A program made the translations under genes and the position numbers. A stretch of 35,707 nucleotides of DNA from Rhodospirillales bacterium. Its GTDB lineage: Bacteria; Pseudomonadota; Alphaproteobacteria; Reyranellales; Reyranellaceae. The DNA is taken from positions 1 to 35,707 of the forward strand of contig JACPOB010000109.1 in the NCBI GenBank assembly GCA_016185145.1. The letters run 5' to 3'. This document shows, piece by piece, positions 15,458 to 23,509 of the stretch (position 1 is the first letter of the stretch; every line of letters starts with the position of its first letter). The notes under the pieces are model-generated. The model searched no databases. It was given only the letters and a program-made list of their open reading frames with translations, and was not told where the DNA came from.

Positions 15458-16863
15458 GTCGAAACTCCCTTCATCGGCGCCATCGAGCGGAAATCCATGT
15501 CGGCGCCGACGGCAAATCCCGGCCCTTCGAGCGAACCCAGGGCCAGCTTGCCGCCGACGGCCTTGAGCCGCGCCGGCTTGCCATCCTTCTTTTCGTAGAG
15601 ATCGGGATGGGCCGTGACGAAGGCAAGCTGCTCCTTTTCCGGCGCGAAGCCCATGCCGTCGATGAAGTGATGCGCGTTGCGCTCGACATGCGTCAGCCCG
15701 AGCAGCGAGACCAGCGCCAGATCCTGCTGCACGCTGACGCCGGGCCAGGTCGTGAGATCCTCGGCCGACATGAAGTGCTCGGCGCCCAGGTGGGCGACGC
15801 GGACGGCATTCAGGATCGATTTGTAGAAGCCCTTGCAGTTCTTGCTCGATACGCCGGTGTAGCCCAGCCGCAGCGCCGACGGGAACGACGACAGCTCGCC
15901 GTCGGATTCGTCGATGATCACCGGCCGCAACTGGGCCAGTGGTCCGACCGATCGCGACAGGGCCACCGCGCGCTTGATCGGCTGCTCGATGAACAGCGTC
16001 GCCTTCGCAAGCTTCGCCAGGCCCGGCGTCTCGGCCACCTTGCGCCACAGCTCGACGATGCCTTCGACGCTGTCGTACTGCTCGTTGCCGTCGAGCGTCG
16101 CGCGGTAGTCGCCGGCGCCGGCGTCGAGCACCGCGGCGATGCGACCGAGCCGGTCGAGGTCGGCCTCGATGTCGCCGCCCACCTTCAGCTTGTAGTAGCG
16201 GCCGCGATAATAGGAGACGACCTCTTGCAGGGTTTCCGGCAAGCCGTCATTCACGCGCTCCGCCGCCGGCCGGTCGGCTGCGGTCAAAGGATCGACCAAC
16301 CCCACCGTATGGCGGACGTCGATGCTCTCGCCGGGCGTCAGCTTCGCCAGGAACGGCGCGATCTCCGGCTCCTCGATGTCGGGCGTCAGTGATGTCGTAC
16401 GGATGCCCGGCACGTTGCGCGCGATCATGGTGGCAAAGGACTGGCCGGTCGCCTTGCCGACCGCGTCCAGGATGGCGCGGTCGAGCAAGGCCGGACCGTA
16501 TGCGGCGACCAGCGGATTGAGGCCCAGTGCCGCGCCGCGCTTCTGCTGCTCGAGGTAGGTGCCCGCGAACAGGCCGAAAGGCGTGTCGAGCCCGCGCGCG
16601 CGATAGAGCTCGATCGCAAGGTCGAGCGCCTGCCGAAGCTGGTCGAGATTCTGCTCGTCGGTGAACGCCGGGCTCTTCTCGAACCACTTGGCCGCCAGCG
16701 CCTCGGCGGCGACGCCGTGGCTGCTGCGGCCGTCGCCCAGCGAGATGCGGGCTCGGATCACCGCCTGCGTGGCATCGGTGACGGTGATCACGCCGAAGCG
16801 GAAGGCGAGCCGCATCTTCACATGCCGCTCGTAGCGCTCGACCTCTTCCAGCTTGATCTTCAT
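15454..16863 (-). CDS. Enolase-superfamily (mandelate-racemase-like) protein
   Basis: A 469-residue protein with the enolase-superfamily barrel pattern: YYKLKVGGD with KLK at 225-227 (candidate acid/base lysine), metal ligands Asp258 in LDGNEQYDS, Glu293 in FIEQPIKR and Asp318/Glu319 in IIDESDGEL, and Lys341 in GVSSKNCKG. These enzymes take a proton next to a carboxylate and racemise or dehydrate sugar acids and related compounds. It is longer than the usual 360-400 residues, through the N-terminal part and a C-terminal tail (KKDGKPARLKAVGGKL). It overlaps both neighbours by ATGA. A sugar-acid or hydroxy-acid dehydratase role would fit the operon; the substrate is unknown. Confidence 0.82.
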   Translation of the reverse strand: MKIKLEEVERYERHVKMRLAFRFGVITVTDATQAVIRARISLGDGRSSHGVAAEALAAKWFEKSPAFTDEQNLDQLRQALDLAIELYRARGLDTPFGLFAGTYLEQQKRGAALGLNPLVAAYGPALLDRAILDAVGKATGQSFATMIARNVPGIRTTSLTPDIEEPEIAPFLAKLTPGESIDVRHTVGLVDPLTAADRPAAERVNDGLPETLQEVVSYYRGRYYKLKVGGDIEADLDRLGRIAAVLDAGAGDYRATLDGNEQYDSVEGIVELWRKVAETPGLAKLAKATLFIEQPIKRAVALSRSVGPLAQLRPVIIDESDGELSSFPSALRLGYTGVSSKNCKGFYKSILNAVRVAHLGAEHFMSAEDLTTWPGVSVQQDLALVSLLGLTHVERNAHHFIDGMGFAPEKEQLAFVTAHPDLYEKKDGKPARLKAVGGKLALGSLEGPGFAVGADMDFRSMAPMKGVST

Positions 16864-17678
16864 ACGCTCGACTCCAGCAGGCCCGCGACATAGCCGATCA
16901 TGCGCGCGGCGCAGGTCGGTCCGTCAGGCTCATAGACGAAAGGCTCCATGGCGATCCAGCCGCCATAGCCGGTTTCGCGCAAGGCTTTCACGACAGGGGC
17001 GAACCGGTCCTCCCCCTGCCCCGGCCCGCGCCGGTTGCGATCGTTGAACTGGACATGGGCTACGAGGCCGGTCGGCATCCAGCGCCGGATGGCGTCGGCC
17101 ACCGGTTCGGGCTCCATGAGGCTGGCGGCCAGCGTGTCGACCATGGTGCGCAACCCGGGATTGCCCAACCGGCGCACGACCTCGGCAGCCTCGGCCAGGG
17201 TGTTGACGAAATTGCAGTCGGGCGTGGCCAGCGGCTCGATGCAGTAGGCGACCTTGGCTGTCGCCGCCTGCTCCCCGGCCAGGATCCACGCCTCTTCCGC
17301 GCGGGAAGCGTCGTCCGGAGTCGCCACGCGACGCTGGGCCGGAGAGCCGTGCACGAGATAGGTGCCGCCCAGCTCGGCACACAGATCCACAGAAGCACGC
17401 AGCACATCGACGCTCTTCTGCCAGACCGCACGATCGGCAGTCGTGATCGACAGGCCGGATGGCGCTGCCAGCAGCCAGTGCAGGCCGCTCACCTCGAGGC
17501 CGTTGCCGGCGCTGATGTTGCGGATTTCGGAACGCCTGGCCGCCGGCATGCGCCATGCATCGTCGCCGAAGGTAAAGGGCGCAAGCTCGAGGCCGCCATA
17601 GCCGAGACCTGCCGCCAATGCGCACTGACGCTCGAAGGAAAGCTCGCGGATCACCTCGTTGCACAGGGCCAGTTTCAC
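16860..17678 (-). CDS. Sugar phosphate isomerase/epimerase family TIM barrel
   Basis: The 272-residue product fits the xylose-isomerase-like TIM-barrel family: LSFERQCALAAGLGYGGLELAPF at the start, LHWLLAAPSGLS, LGGTYLVHGSP, AYCIEPLATPDCNFVNT (Glu as metal ligand), RTMVDTLAAS, LVAHVQFNDRNRRGPGQGEDRF and GYGGWIAMEPFVYEPDG (Glu). These are divalent-metal enzymes that isomerise or epimerise sugars or hydroxypyruvate-like compounds in the cytosol. It is the first gene of the minus-strand operon; the promoter must lie in the 40-64 bases shared with the divergent ABC importer. Its stop overlaps the next start. Confidence 0.85.
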   Translation of the reverse strand: MKLALCNEVIRELSFERQCALAAGLGYGGLELAPFTFGDDAWRMPAARRSEIRNISAGNGLEVSGLHWLLAAPSGLSITTADRAVWQKSVDVLRASVDLCAELGGTYLVHGSPAQRRVATPDDASRAEEAWILAGEQAATAKVAYCIEPLATPDCNFVNTLAEAAEVVRRLGNPGLRTMVDTLAASLMEPEPVADAIRRWMPTGLVAHVQFNDRNRRGPGQGEDRFAPVVKALRETGYGGWIAMEPFVYEPDGPTCAARMIGYVAGLLESSV

Positions 17679-17742
17679 AGATGATCCTCAAGCTTGACGG
17701 TTTTCTGACGCTTCGCCAGTGTGCCCGAATGTGCGACCGCGC

Positions 17743-18510
17743 ATGATCAAATTCCAGCCTTTGCTGCGCCAGTACTGGCCGACCGTCGCGTTGTTCGCCT
17801 TCCTGCTCGCGAGCTGGCAGCTCGCCGTGAGCATCGGCGGCATTCGCGAGTATTTGCTGCCCTCTCCACTCGCGGTGTGGAACGCGCTGTGGCACGGCGA
17901 CACCGCCTGGATGCAGCACATCTGGGTGACGACGCTGGAGATCATCGGCGCGTTCTTCCTGGCGGCAGGAGTCGGTGTTGCGCTGGGCGTGGGCATCGCC
18001 TGGTCGCCGCTGATCGCCAACGCCCTGGTGCCGTTCCTGGTGTTCGTGAACACGCTGCCCAAGGTGGCGATCGCGCCGCTGTTCCTGATCTGGATGGGCT
18101 ACGGCATCTTCCCCAACATGCTGATGGGGGCGCTGATCGGCTTCTTCCCGGTGGTGATCAACACCGCCGTGGGCCTGAGCCAGGTCGAGGCCGACATGCT
18201 CGACCTCGGCCGCGTGTTCAACGCGCCGAAATGGAAGATCTTCGTCAAAATCCGCATTCCCAACGCCCTGCCCTACATCCTGAGCGCGCTCAAGATCACG
18301 GCGACAGCCGCCGTGGTCGGCGCCATCGTCGGCGAGTTCGTGGCTTCGCAGAAGGGCCTGGGCTACGTCATCGTCACCACGCAGAGCAGCATGAACACCT
18401 CGGTGGCGTTCGCCTCGCTGATCTGGATCTCGGTGGTGGGCCTCGTGCTGTACGGCGCCGTCGTGCTGGTCGCCAAGCTGTGGGCGCCATGGGCTGAGGG
18501 AATTGATTGA
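17743..18510 (+). CDS. ABC transporter permease, NMT1/SsuC-TauC type
   Basis: The 255-residue membrane protein has about six hydrophobic segments (VALFAFLLASWQLAVSIGG, IIGAFFLAAGVGVALGVGIAW, ALVPFLVFVNTLPKVAIAPLF and others) and the permease EAA-type loop EADMLDLGRVFNAPKWKIFVKIRIPNALPYI. This is the single permease type of importers for sulfonates, taurine, pyrimidine precursors and related compounds. ATG 17743 is preferred; a GTG at 17719 would add eight residues. It forms one transcript with the binding protein and ATPase, and is divergent from the catabolic operon, so it may import that operon's substrate. Confidence 0.88.
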   Translation: MIKFQPLLRQYWPTVALFAFLLASWQLAVSIGGIREYLLPSPLAVWNALWHGDTAWMQHIWVTTLEIIGAFFLAAGVGVALGVGIAWSPLIANALVPFLVFVNTLPKVAIAPLFLIWMGYGIFPNMLMGALIGFFPVVINTAVGLSQVEADMLDLGRVFNAPKWKIFVKIRIPNALPYILSALKITATAAVVGAIVGEFVASQKGLGYVIVTTQSSMNTSVAFASLIWISVVGLVLYGAVVLVAKLWAPWAEGID

Positions 18511-18538
18511 TTCGGGGAAGGGAAACAGGGAGCACATC

Positions 18539-19525
18539 ATGACCAAGACAATGTCACTGGCGCTTGCCGCCCTGCTGGCGACGGCCGGCAGCGCGTCGGC
18601 GCAGGAGAAGTTCACCTTTGCGCTGAACTGGTTCGCCGTCGGCGACCATGCCGCCTACTGGGTCGCGCTCGACAAGGGCTACTACAAGGCCAAGGGCCTC
18701 GACGTGACCCTGGAGAATTCCAAGGGCTCGGGCGATTCGATCGCCAAGGTCGATACCGGCCGCGCCGACGCGGGCCTCGCCGACGCCGCCGTGGTCATCG
18801 CCTCGGTCGGCCGCGGCACGACCATCAAGACGGTCGGCATGGTGTTCGACAAGACGCCGCTCAACATCTTCAGCCTCAAGGACAAGCCGCTCAGCAAGCC
18901 CAAGGACCTCGAAGGCAAGACGCTGGGCGCCCCTCCGGGCGACAGCCAGCGCCAGATGTTCCCCGCCTTCGCCAAGGTGAACGGCGTCGATCCCGCCAAG
19001 GTGAGCTGGGTCAACATCGAGCCCGCCGCCAAGATCGCCGCCGTTGCCGAGAAGCGCATGGATGGCGTCGGCGACTACTCGACCGGCCTGCCGCTGTACG
19101 AGAAGGCCGCCGGCAAGGGCAACGTGGTGATGATGCCGTGGGCCGATTTCGGCTTCGACATGTACTCCATGTCGATCATGGCCAGCGCCAAGACCATGAA
19201 GGAGCGTCCCGCCGTGCTGAAGGCCTTCCTCGAGGCGTCCTACATGGGCTGGCGCGACGTCATGGCCGACCCCAAGGCGGCCATGGAGATCTTCAAGAAG
19301 CGCGTGCCCGAGGTCGATGTCGAGGTCATGACGCCCAACATGATGATCGGCCTCGGCCTGATGAAGACCGAGCGCTACGCCAAGAACGGCATCGGCTGGA
19401 TCGACGAGAAGAAGATGTGCGATTCGGTCGACCTGGTGAACACCTACATGGGCCTGCCCAAGAAGGTGGAGTGCAAGGACGTCTATTCGACCGAGTACTT
19501 CACCAAGGTCGAGATGCCGAAGTGA
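18539..19525 (+). CDS. NMT1/THI5-type periplasmic substrate-binding protein
   Basis: A 328-residue protein with a clear Sec signal (MTKTMSLALAALLATAGSAS, cleavage after ASA) and the class signature KFTFALNWFAVGDHAAYWVALDKGYYKAKGLDVTLE, a segment shared by ThiY-, SsuA- and TauA-like receptors. DTGRADAGLADAAVVIA and LEGKTLGAPPGDSQRQMFPAF follow at the usual places. It delivers a small ligand to the permease and ATPase on either side. GGGAGC precedes the ATG by five bases; a frame start at 18503 is not used because it would hide the signal peptide. The ligand cannot be told from sequence. Confidence 0.9.
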   Translation: MTKTMSLALAALLATAGSASAQEKFTFALNWFAVGDHAAYWVALDKGYYKAKGLDVTLENSKGSGDSIAKVDTGRADAGLADAAVVIASVGRGTTIKTVGMVFDKTPLNIFSLKDKPLSKPKDLEGKTLGAPPGDSQRQMFPAFAKVNGVDPAKVSWVNIEPAAKIAAVAEKRMDGVGDYSTGLPLYEKAAGKGNVVMMPWADFGFDMYSMSIMASAKTMKERPAVLKAFLEASYMGWRDVMADPKAAMEIFKKRVPEVDVEVMTPNMMIGLGLMKTERYAKNGIGWIDEKKMCDSVDLVNTYMGLPKKVECKDVYSTEYFTKVEMPK

Positions 19526-19537
19526 TCTGACCGTGGC

Positions 19538-20335
19538 GTGAGCAACGAACTGATCGGCCTCGACCGGGTCGGCATGACATATGAGGCGGCGAGCGGCCCG
19601 GTCGAGGCCCTCGCCGGCATTTCGTTGTCCGTCGGCGCCGGCGAGTTCGTCTCGCTGGTGGGCCCGAGCGGCTGCGGCAAGTCCACGTTGCTGCGCATCG
19701 TGGCCGGGCTGCGGCCGGCCACGGTCGGCACGGTGACGGTCGCCGGCCGCGCCGTGCGCGAGCCCATCCCGGACATCGGCATGGTATTCCAGGCGCCCAT
19801 CCTGCTGAAATGGCGCTCGATCCTGCAGAACGTGCTGCTGCCGGCCGAGCTTGCCGGCAAGGATCCGGCCGCGCTGAAGGCCCGCGCCCTCCAGCTGCTC
19901 GACATGGCCGGGCTGAGGGGCTTCGGCGACAAGCTGCCGCGCGAGCTGTCGGGCGGCATGCAGCAGCGCGCCGCGCTCTGCCGCGCCCTGCTGCTCGATC
20001 CTCCCCTGCTGCTGATGGACGAGCCGTTCGGCGCCCTGGATGCCATGACGCGCGACGACATGGCGCTCGAGCTCCTGCGCATCTGGGGCGAACGCGACCT
20101 GGCGCAATCGGCGCGCAAGACCGTGCTGTTCGTCACCCATTCGATCCCCGAGGCGGTGTTCCTGTCCGACCGCGTGGTGGTCATGTCGCCGCGCCCCGGC
20201 CGCATCGCGGCAGACCTCCGGATCGACCTGCCGCGGCCCCGTACCGTGGAACTGCGGGCTTCGGAGGCCTTCGGCCGCTACAGCCTGGAGATTTTCCGGG
20301 CCCTGACAGGCCGGGAAGTCGGCGCAACCGCGTAA
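19538..20335 (+). CDS. ABC transporter ATPase, NMT1/SsuB-TauB type
   Basis: A 265-residue cytosolic ATPase with Walker A GPSGCGKST (42-50), Q-loop VFQAPILLKW, signature LSGGMQQR, Walker B LLLMDEPFGALD and switch histidine in VTHSIPEA. It energises the importer coded just upstream. The start is GTG at 19538, 12 bases after the binding-protein stop. Family length and motif spacing are normal. A family-B repeat begins two bases after the stop and may end the transcript. Confidence 0.92.
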   Translation: MSNELIGLDRVGMTYEAASGPVEALAGISLSVGAGEFVSLVGPSGCGKSTLLRIVAGLRPATVGTVTVAGRAVREPIPDIGMVFQAPILLKWRSILQNVLLPAELAGKDPAALKARALQLLDMAGLRGFGDKLPRELSGGMQQRAALCRALLLDPPLLLMDEPFGALDAMTRDDMALELLRIWGERDLAQSARKTVLFVTHSIPEAVFLSDRVVVMSPRPGRIAADLRIDLPRPRTVELRASEAFGRYSLEIFRALTGREVGATA

Positions 20336-20336
20336 A

Positions 20337-20446
20337 CCTCACCCTGAGGAGCGGCCCGGAGGGCCGCGTCTCGAAGGGTGGGCAACCGCACGTTCTGGGG
20401 CCCATCCTTCGAGACGCCGCGCTACGCGCGGCTCCTCAGGATGAGG
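20337..20446. repeat. Family-B palindromic repeat (CCTCACCCTGAGGAG type)
   Basis: The element begins CCTCACCCTGAGGAGC and ends GCTCCTCAGGATGAGG, with an inner pair GTCTCGAAGGGTGGG/CCCATCCTTCGAGACG and a GGCCCGGAGGGCC hairpin. It is the same kind as 28699-28798. Such long palindromes are known between genes of Bradyrhizobium-like and related alphaproteobacteria. It lies between the ABC operon and gcdH. Confidence 0.85.
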
Positions 20447-20506
20447 TCACCCTTTGCGTCGGCGGCTGTCCCTGATAAACCCCGGCCAACAACGCCAGGA
20501 GCAGAC

Positions 20507-21658
20507 ATGGCCATCGCCGCCACCCCGATGAAAAGCGCCGCCAAGGGCATCAGCGCCGACGCCAAGCCGTTCGATTGGGAGGACCCGTTCTTCCTCGACG
20601 ACCAGCTCACCGAGGAGGAAGTCGCGATCCGCGATGCCGCCCGCGACTACTGCCAGGACAAGCTGATGCCGCGCGTGCTGGAGGCCAACCGGCACGAGAG
20701 GTTCGACCGCGAGATCATGAACGAGTTCGGCGCCCTTGGCCTGCTGGGCTCGACCCTGCCCGAGAAGTACGGCTGCGCCGCCGCCAACTACACGACCTAC
20801 GGCCTGGTGGCGCGCGAGGTCGAGCGCGTCGATTCGGGCTACCGCTCGGCGATGAGCGTGCAGTCCTCGCTGGTCATGCATCCGATCTACGCCTACGGCA
20901 CCGAAGAGCCCGGCGGCATGAAGACACGCGCCACGACGGTGCCGGGCGGCTACAGCCTCTCGGGCTCCAAGATGTGGATCACCAACTCGCCGATCGCCGA
21001 CGTGCTGGTGATCTGGGCCAAGCTCGACGGCGGCGCCATCCGCGGCTTCATCCTCGAGCGTGGCATGAAGGGCCTGGAGACGCCCAAGATCGAAGGCAAG
21101 TTCAGCCTGCGCGCGTCGGTGACCGGCGCCATCATGATGGACGAGGTCATGGTGCCGGCCGAGAACATGATGCCCAACGTCTCGGGCCTGGGCGGCCCGT
21201 TCGGCTGCCTCAACAACGCCCGCTACGGCATCGCCTGGGGCGCCATGGGTGCGGCCGAGTTCTGCTGGAAGCAGGCGCGCAACTACACGCTCGACCGCAA
21301 GCAGTTCGGCCGGCCGCTCGCCGCCAACCAGCTGATCCAGAAGAAGCTCGCCGACATGCAGACCGAGATCGCGATCGGCCTGCAGGCCTGCCTGCGCGTC
21401 GGCCGGCTGAAGGACCAGGGCCACGCCCAGCCGGAGATGATCTCGCTGATCAAGCGCAACAACTGCGGCAAGGCGCTCGACATCGCCCGCGTCGCCCGCG
21501 ACATGCACGGCGGCAACGGCGTGTCCGACGAGTACCACGTGATCCGCCACGTCATGAACCTCGAGGCGGTCAACACCTACGAGGGCACGCACGACGTGCA
21601 CGCCCTGATCCTCGGCCGCGCCATGACCGGCATCCAGGCCTTCACCGCCGGAGCCTAG
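20507..21658 (+). CDS. gcdH: Glutaryl-CoA dehydrogenase with an internal in-frame deletion
   Basis: The 383-residue product matches glutaryl-CoA dehydrogenase (oxidation and decarboxylation of glutaryl-CoA to crotonyl-CoA in lysine and aromatic breakdown): LDDQLTEEEVAIRDAARDYC, RYGIAWGAMGAAEFC, ALDIARVARDMHGGNGVSDEYHVIRH and the catalytic Glu in NTYEGTHDVHALILGRA. After IYAYGTEE it jumps straight to PGGMKTRATTV. In relatives about 28 residues lie between, QRQKYLP...CFGLTEPxxGSD, which include the strand that contacts FAD and substrate. The loss of about 84 bases keeps the frame. The enzyme would probably not hold its flavin, so I rate activity as doubtful. The ATG at 20507 follows AGGAGC. A longer open frame from 20378 runs through the repeat and is not used. 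Confidence 0.88.
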   Translation: MAIAATPMKSAAKGISADAKPFDWEDPFFLDDQLTEEEVAIRDAARDYCQDKLMPRVLEANRHERFDREIMNEFGALGLLGSTLPEKYGCAAANYTTYGLVAREVERVDSGYRSAMSVQSSLVMHPIYAYGTEEPGGMKTRATTVPGGYSLSGSKMWITNSPIADVLVIWAKLDGGAIRGFILERGMKGLETPKIEGKFSLRASVTGAIMMDEVMVPAENMMPNVSGLGGPFGCLNNARYGIAWGAMGAAEFCWKQARNYTLDRKQFGRPLAANQLIQKKLADMQTEIAIGLQACLRVGRLKDQGHAQPEMISLIKRNNCGKALDIARVARDMHGGNGVSDEYHVIRHVMNLEAVNTYEGTHDVHALILGRAMTGIQAFTAGA

Positions 21659-21662
21659 CCGC

Positions 21663-22409
21663 GTGCCCCTGCCGCCGGCCGGCGACATCGCCATCGTTGT
21701 CGCCGGCGCCCTGGTGGCGGGCTTCGTCAACGGCCTCACCGGCACGGGCTACGCGCTGATGGCGCTGGGCTTCTGGCTGCAAGTCATGTCGCCGGTGACC
21801 GCCGCACCGCTCGTTGCCATCTGCTCCGTCGCGGGCCACCTGCAGGCGCTGCGCTCGATCTGGAGCGGCGTGCGCTGGCCGCGGCTGTGGCCTTTCCTTG
21901 CCGCCGGGCTTTTAGGCGTGCCGATCGGCACCGCGCTGCTGGAACAGGTGCGCGTGCAGCCGCTGAAGCTCGGCGTCGGCATCCTGCTGATCTTCTACAG
22001 CGCCTGGATGGGACTGGTGCGCCGACCACCCGTCGTCACCGGCGGCGGCCGGGCAGCCGATGCGGCGGTGGGCTTCGTCGGTGGCGCGATGGGCGGGCTG
22101 GCCAGTCTCAGCGGGCCCGCACCGACCATCTGGGTCCAGCTGCGCGGCTGGAACAAGAACGAGCAGCGCGGCGTCAATCAGCCCTTCAACATGACAATCC
22201 TCGCCACGGCGCTGCTCGCCGCCGGTGTCGCCGGGCTGCTCGACCGCACCTTCTGGATCTGGGCCGCCATCACCGTGCCGATCAGCCTGGTCGGCGCGCG
22301 GCTCGGCTTGATGCTCTACGGTCGGGTCAACGACGCGGCCTTTCGCCAGCTCGTGCTGGTGTTGCTGGGGCTGTCGGGAACAACGCTGATCGTGACGGCC
22401 CTGCGCTGA
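21663..22409 (+). CDS. TSUP (TauE/SafE) family permease
   Basis: The 248-residue product is an inner-membrane protein with about seven to eight helices. Motifs include VVAGALVAGFVNGLTGTGYALMAL at the start and AAVGFVGGAMGGLASLSGPAPTIWVQLRGW in the second repeat, the two half-repeats of TSUP carriers. These move anions such as sulfite, sulfoacetate or other organic sulfonates. The start is GTG, four bases after the gcdH stop, so it is co-transcribed. The stop is embedded in the start of a family-A repeat. Substrate unknown. Confidence 0.85.
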   Translation: MPLPPAGDIAIVVAGALVAGFVNGLTGTGYALMALGFWLQVMSPVTAAPLVAICSVAGHLQALRSIWSGVRWPRLWPFLAAGLLGVPIGTALLEQVRVQPLKLGVGILLIFYSAWMGLVRRPPVVTGGGRAADAAVGFVGGAMGGLASLSGPAPTIWVQLRGWNKNEQRGVNQPFNMTILATALLAAGVAGLLDRTFWIWAAITVPISLVGARLGLMLYGRVNDAAFRQLVLVLLGLSGTTLIVTALR

Positions 22410-22522
22410 CTCATGCTCTTCCGGACCGCGCGCTTCCAGCGCGCTCATGATCATGAAGCGCGCAGGATGCGCGCGGTCCGGAAGAGCATGAGCGGGCCTG
22501 GAGGCCCGCGGTCCGACAAGAC
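22410..22522. repeat. Family-A palindromic repeat
   Basis: The element runs from ACTCATGCTCTTCCGGACCG to GGTCCGACAAG. It holds an outer pair GCTCTTCCGGACCGCGCGC/GCGCGCGGTCCGGAAGAGC and a centre CTCATGATCATGA. A second unit, GGCCTGGAGGCC, follows. Direct copies of GACTC flank it. It separates the convergent TSUP and GST-like genes; the stop codon of the latter begins at its last bases. Confidence 0.85.
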
Positions 22523-23509
22523 TCAAGCCGCCAGGTAAGACAGGCAGCCGCTCTCGCGCAGGATGACGTCGAGGCCGGGCGCATCCTTGGCGGCGGTGTA
22601 TTTGCGGCGAATCTCGGCCAATGAACGCGCATGGTACTTCTGCGGCTCCTGCTTCCACGGCGCGCCGCTCAGCGTCGTCTCGAAGCTCTTGTCGCCACGC
22701 GCGATGGCGGCGGCGTTCGCCACCGACCAGGGCAGGAAGAGGCCCGCCACCTCTTCCTTCAGGAGCGGCATCAGCGTCGGCGCCAGCGCCGGCCAGGCCT
22801 CGAACGATCCTTCGTTCTTCGGCTCGATCATGCGCTGGACCCAGGCCATCACCTTCGGCGCCGAGGCGCGCATGATGGCGCCGGGCGTCGGATCGGTCGC
22901 CAGCTCATAGAGCTGGCCCCACAGGCCGAAATCGGCCATCGCCGGCCGTGCGCCCAGCATGTAGGGCCGCGTCTGCAGATGCGTCTCGATCAGGGCGAGC
23001 GCGTGCTTGAACGAACCTTCGATGGTGGGCTCGGTCGTCGGGTTGGAGCCGACGAAGCCGATGCGCGGCACCATGCGCTCGGCGACGGCGGCGCGGGCCT
23101 GCGCCACGGCGAGCGTGCCCTGCCCCTCCATCATCTGCCGCGCGATGCGCTCGGCGGTCGACCAGACGTCGGGCTGGTAGCGCCAACGATAATGGAACAT
23201 CCACTTGTTGCCCCACTCGTCGCCATACTCCTCGAGCAGGGCCGAGATGAAGTCGAGTGTCCTGTCCTGCGTCGAGAGCGACGGCTCGGCGGCCTCGAAG
23301 CGCTCGATGACGGGCGTCGAATCCTGGATGCCCTCGCCGTCGGGCGTCACCACCAGGGGCACCAGCGGCAGCTTGGCGTATTTCTGGAACTCGGCCTGGA
23401 CCGCGGGCGAGCGCGGGATCCATTCGTGCGGCAGGCCCTTGAAGCGGAAATAGGAACGAACCTTCACCGAGTAGGGCGAGAGCTCCGAGCCGAAGATCCT
23501 GTAGGTCAT
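22523..23509 (-). CDS. Glutathione S-transferase-like protein
   Basis: A 328-residue protein with an N-terminal thioredoxin-like GST domain: MTYRIFGSELSPYSVKVRSY with SPYS (11-14) at the active-site loop, LPLVPLVVTPDGEGIQDSTPVIE with the cis-Pro and the glutathione-binding EDSxxI-like QDSTPVI, then an all-helical C-terminal half (ARPAMADFGLWGQLYELATDP). It is longer than the usual 200-230 residues through a C-terminal extension of about 80. Cytosolic. The start overlaps the stop of corA (ATGA). Substrate unknown; SPYS lacks a catalytic Cys, so Ser or Tyr chemistry is expected. Confidence 0.85.
   Translation of the reverse strand: MTYRIFGSELSPYSVKVRSYFRFKGLPHEWIPRSPAVQAEFQKYAKLPLVPLVVTPDGEGIQDSTPVIERFEAAEPSLSTQDRTLDFISALLEEYGDEWGNKWMFHYRWRYQPDVWSTAERIARQMMEGQGTLAVAQARAAVAERMVPRIGFVGSNPTTEPTIEGSFKHALALIETHLQTRPYMLGARPAMADFGLWGQLYELATDPTPGAIMRASAPKVMAWVQRMIEPKNEGSFEAWPALAPTLMPLLKEEVAGLFLPWSVANAAAIARGDKSFETTLSGAPWKQEPQKYHARSLAEIRRKYTAAKDAPGLDVILRESGCLSYLAA

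Noticed and set aside
14432..16048. 538-residue gene in the epimerase frame
   Set aside because: The N-terminal 197 residues are a shadow of the enolase-superfamily gene; the true start is 15457, at the ATGA overlap.
16930..18615. 561-residue minus-strand frame over the ABC permease
   Set aside because: It covers the permease gene antisense; the product has shadow composition and the isomerase is read in another frame.
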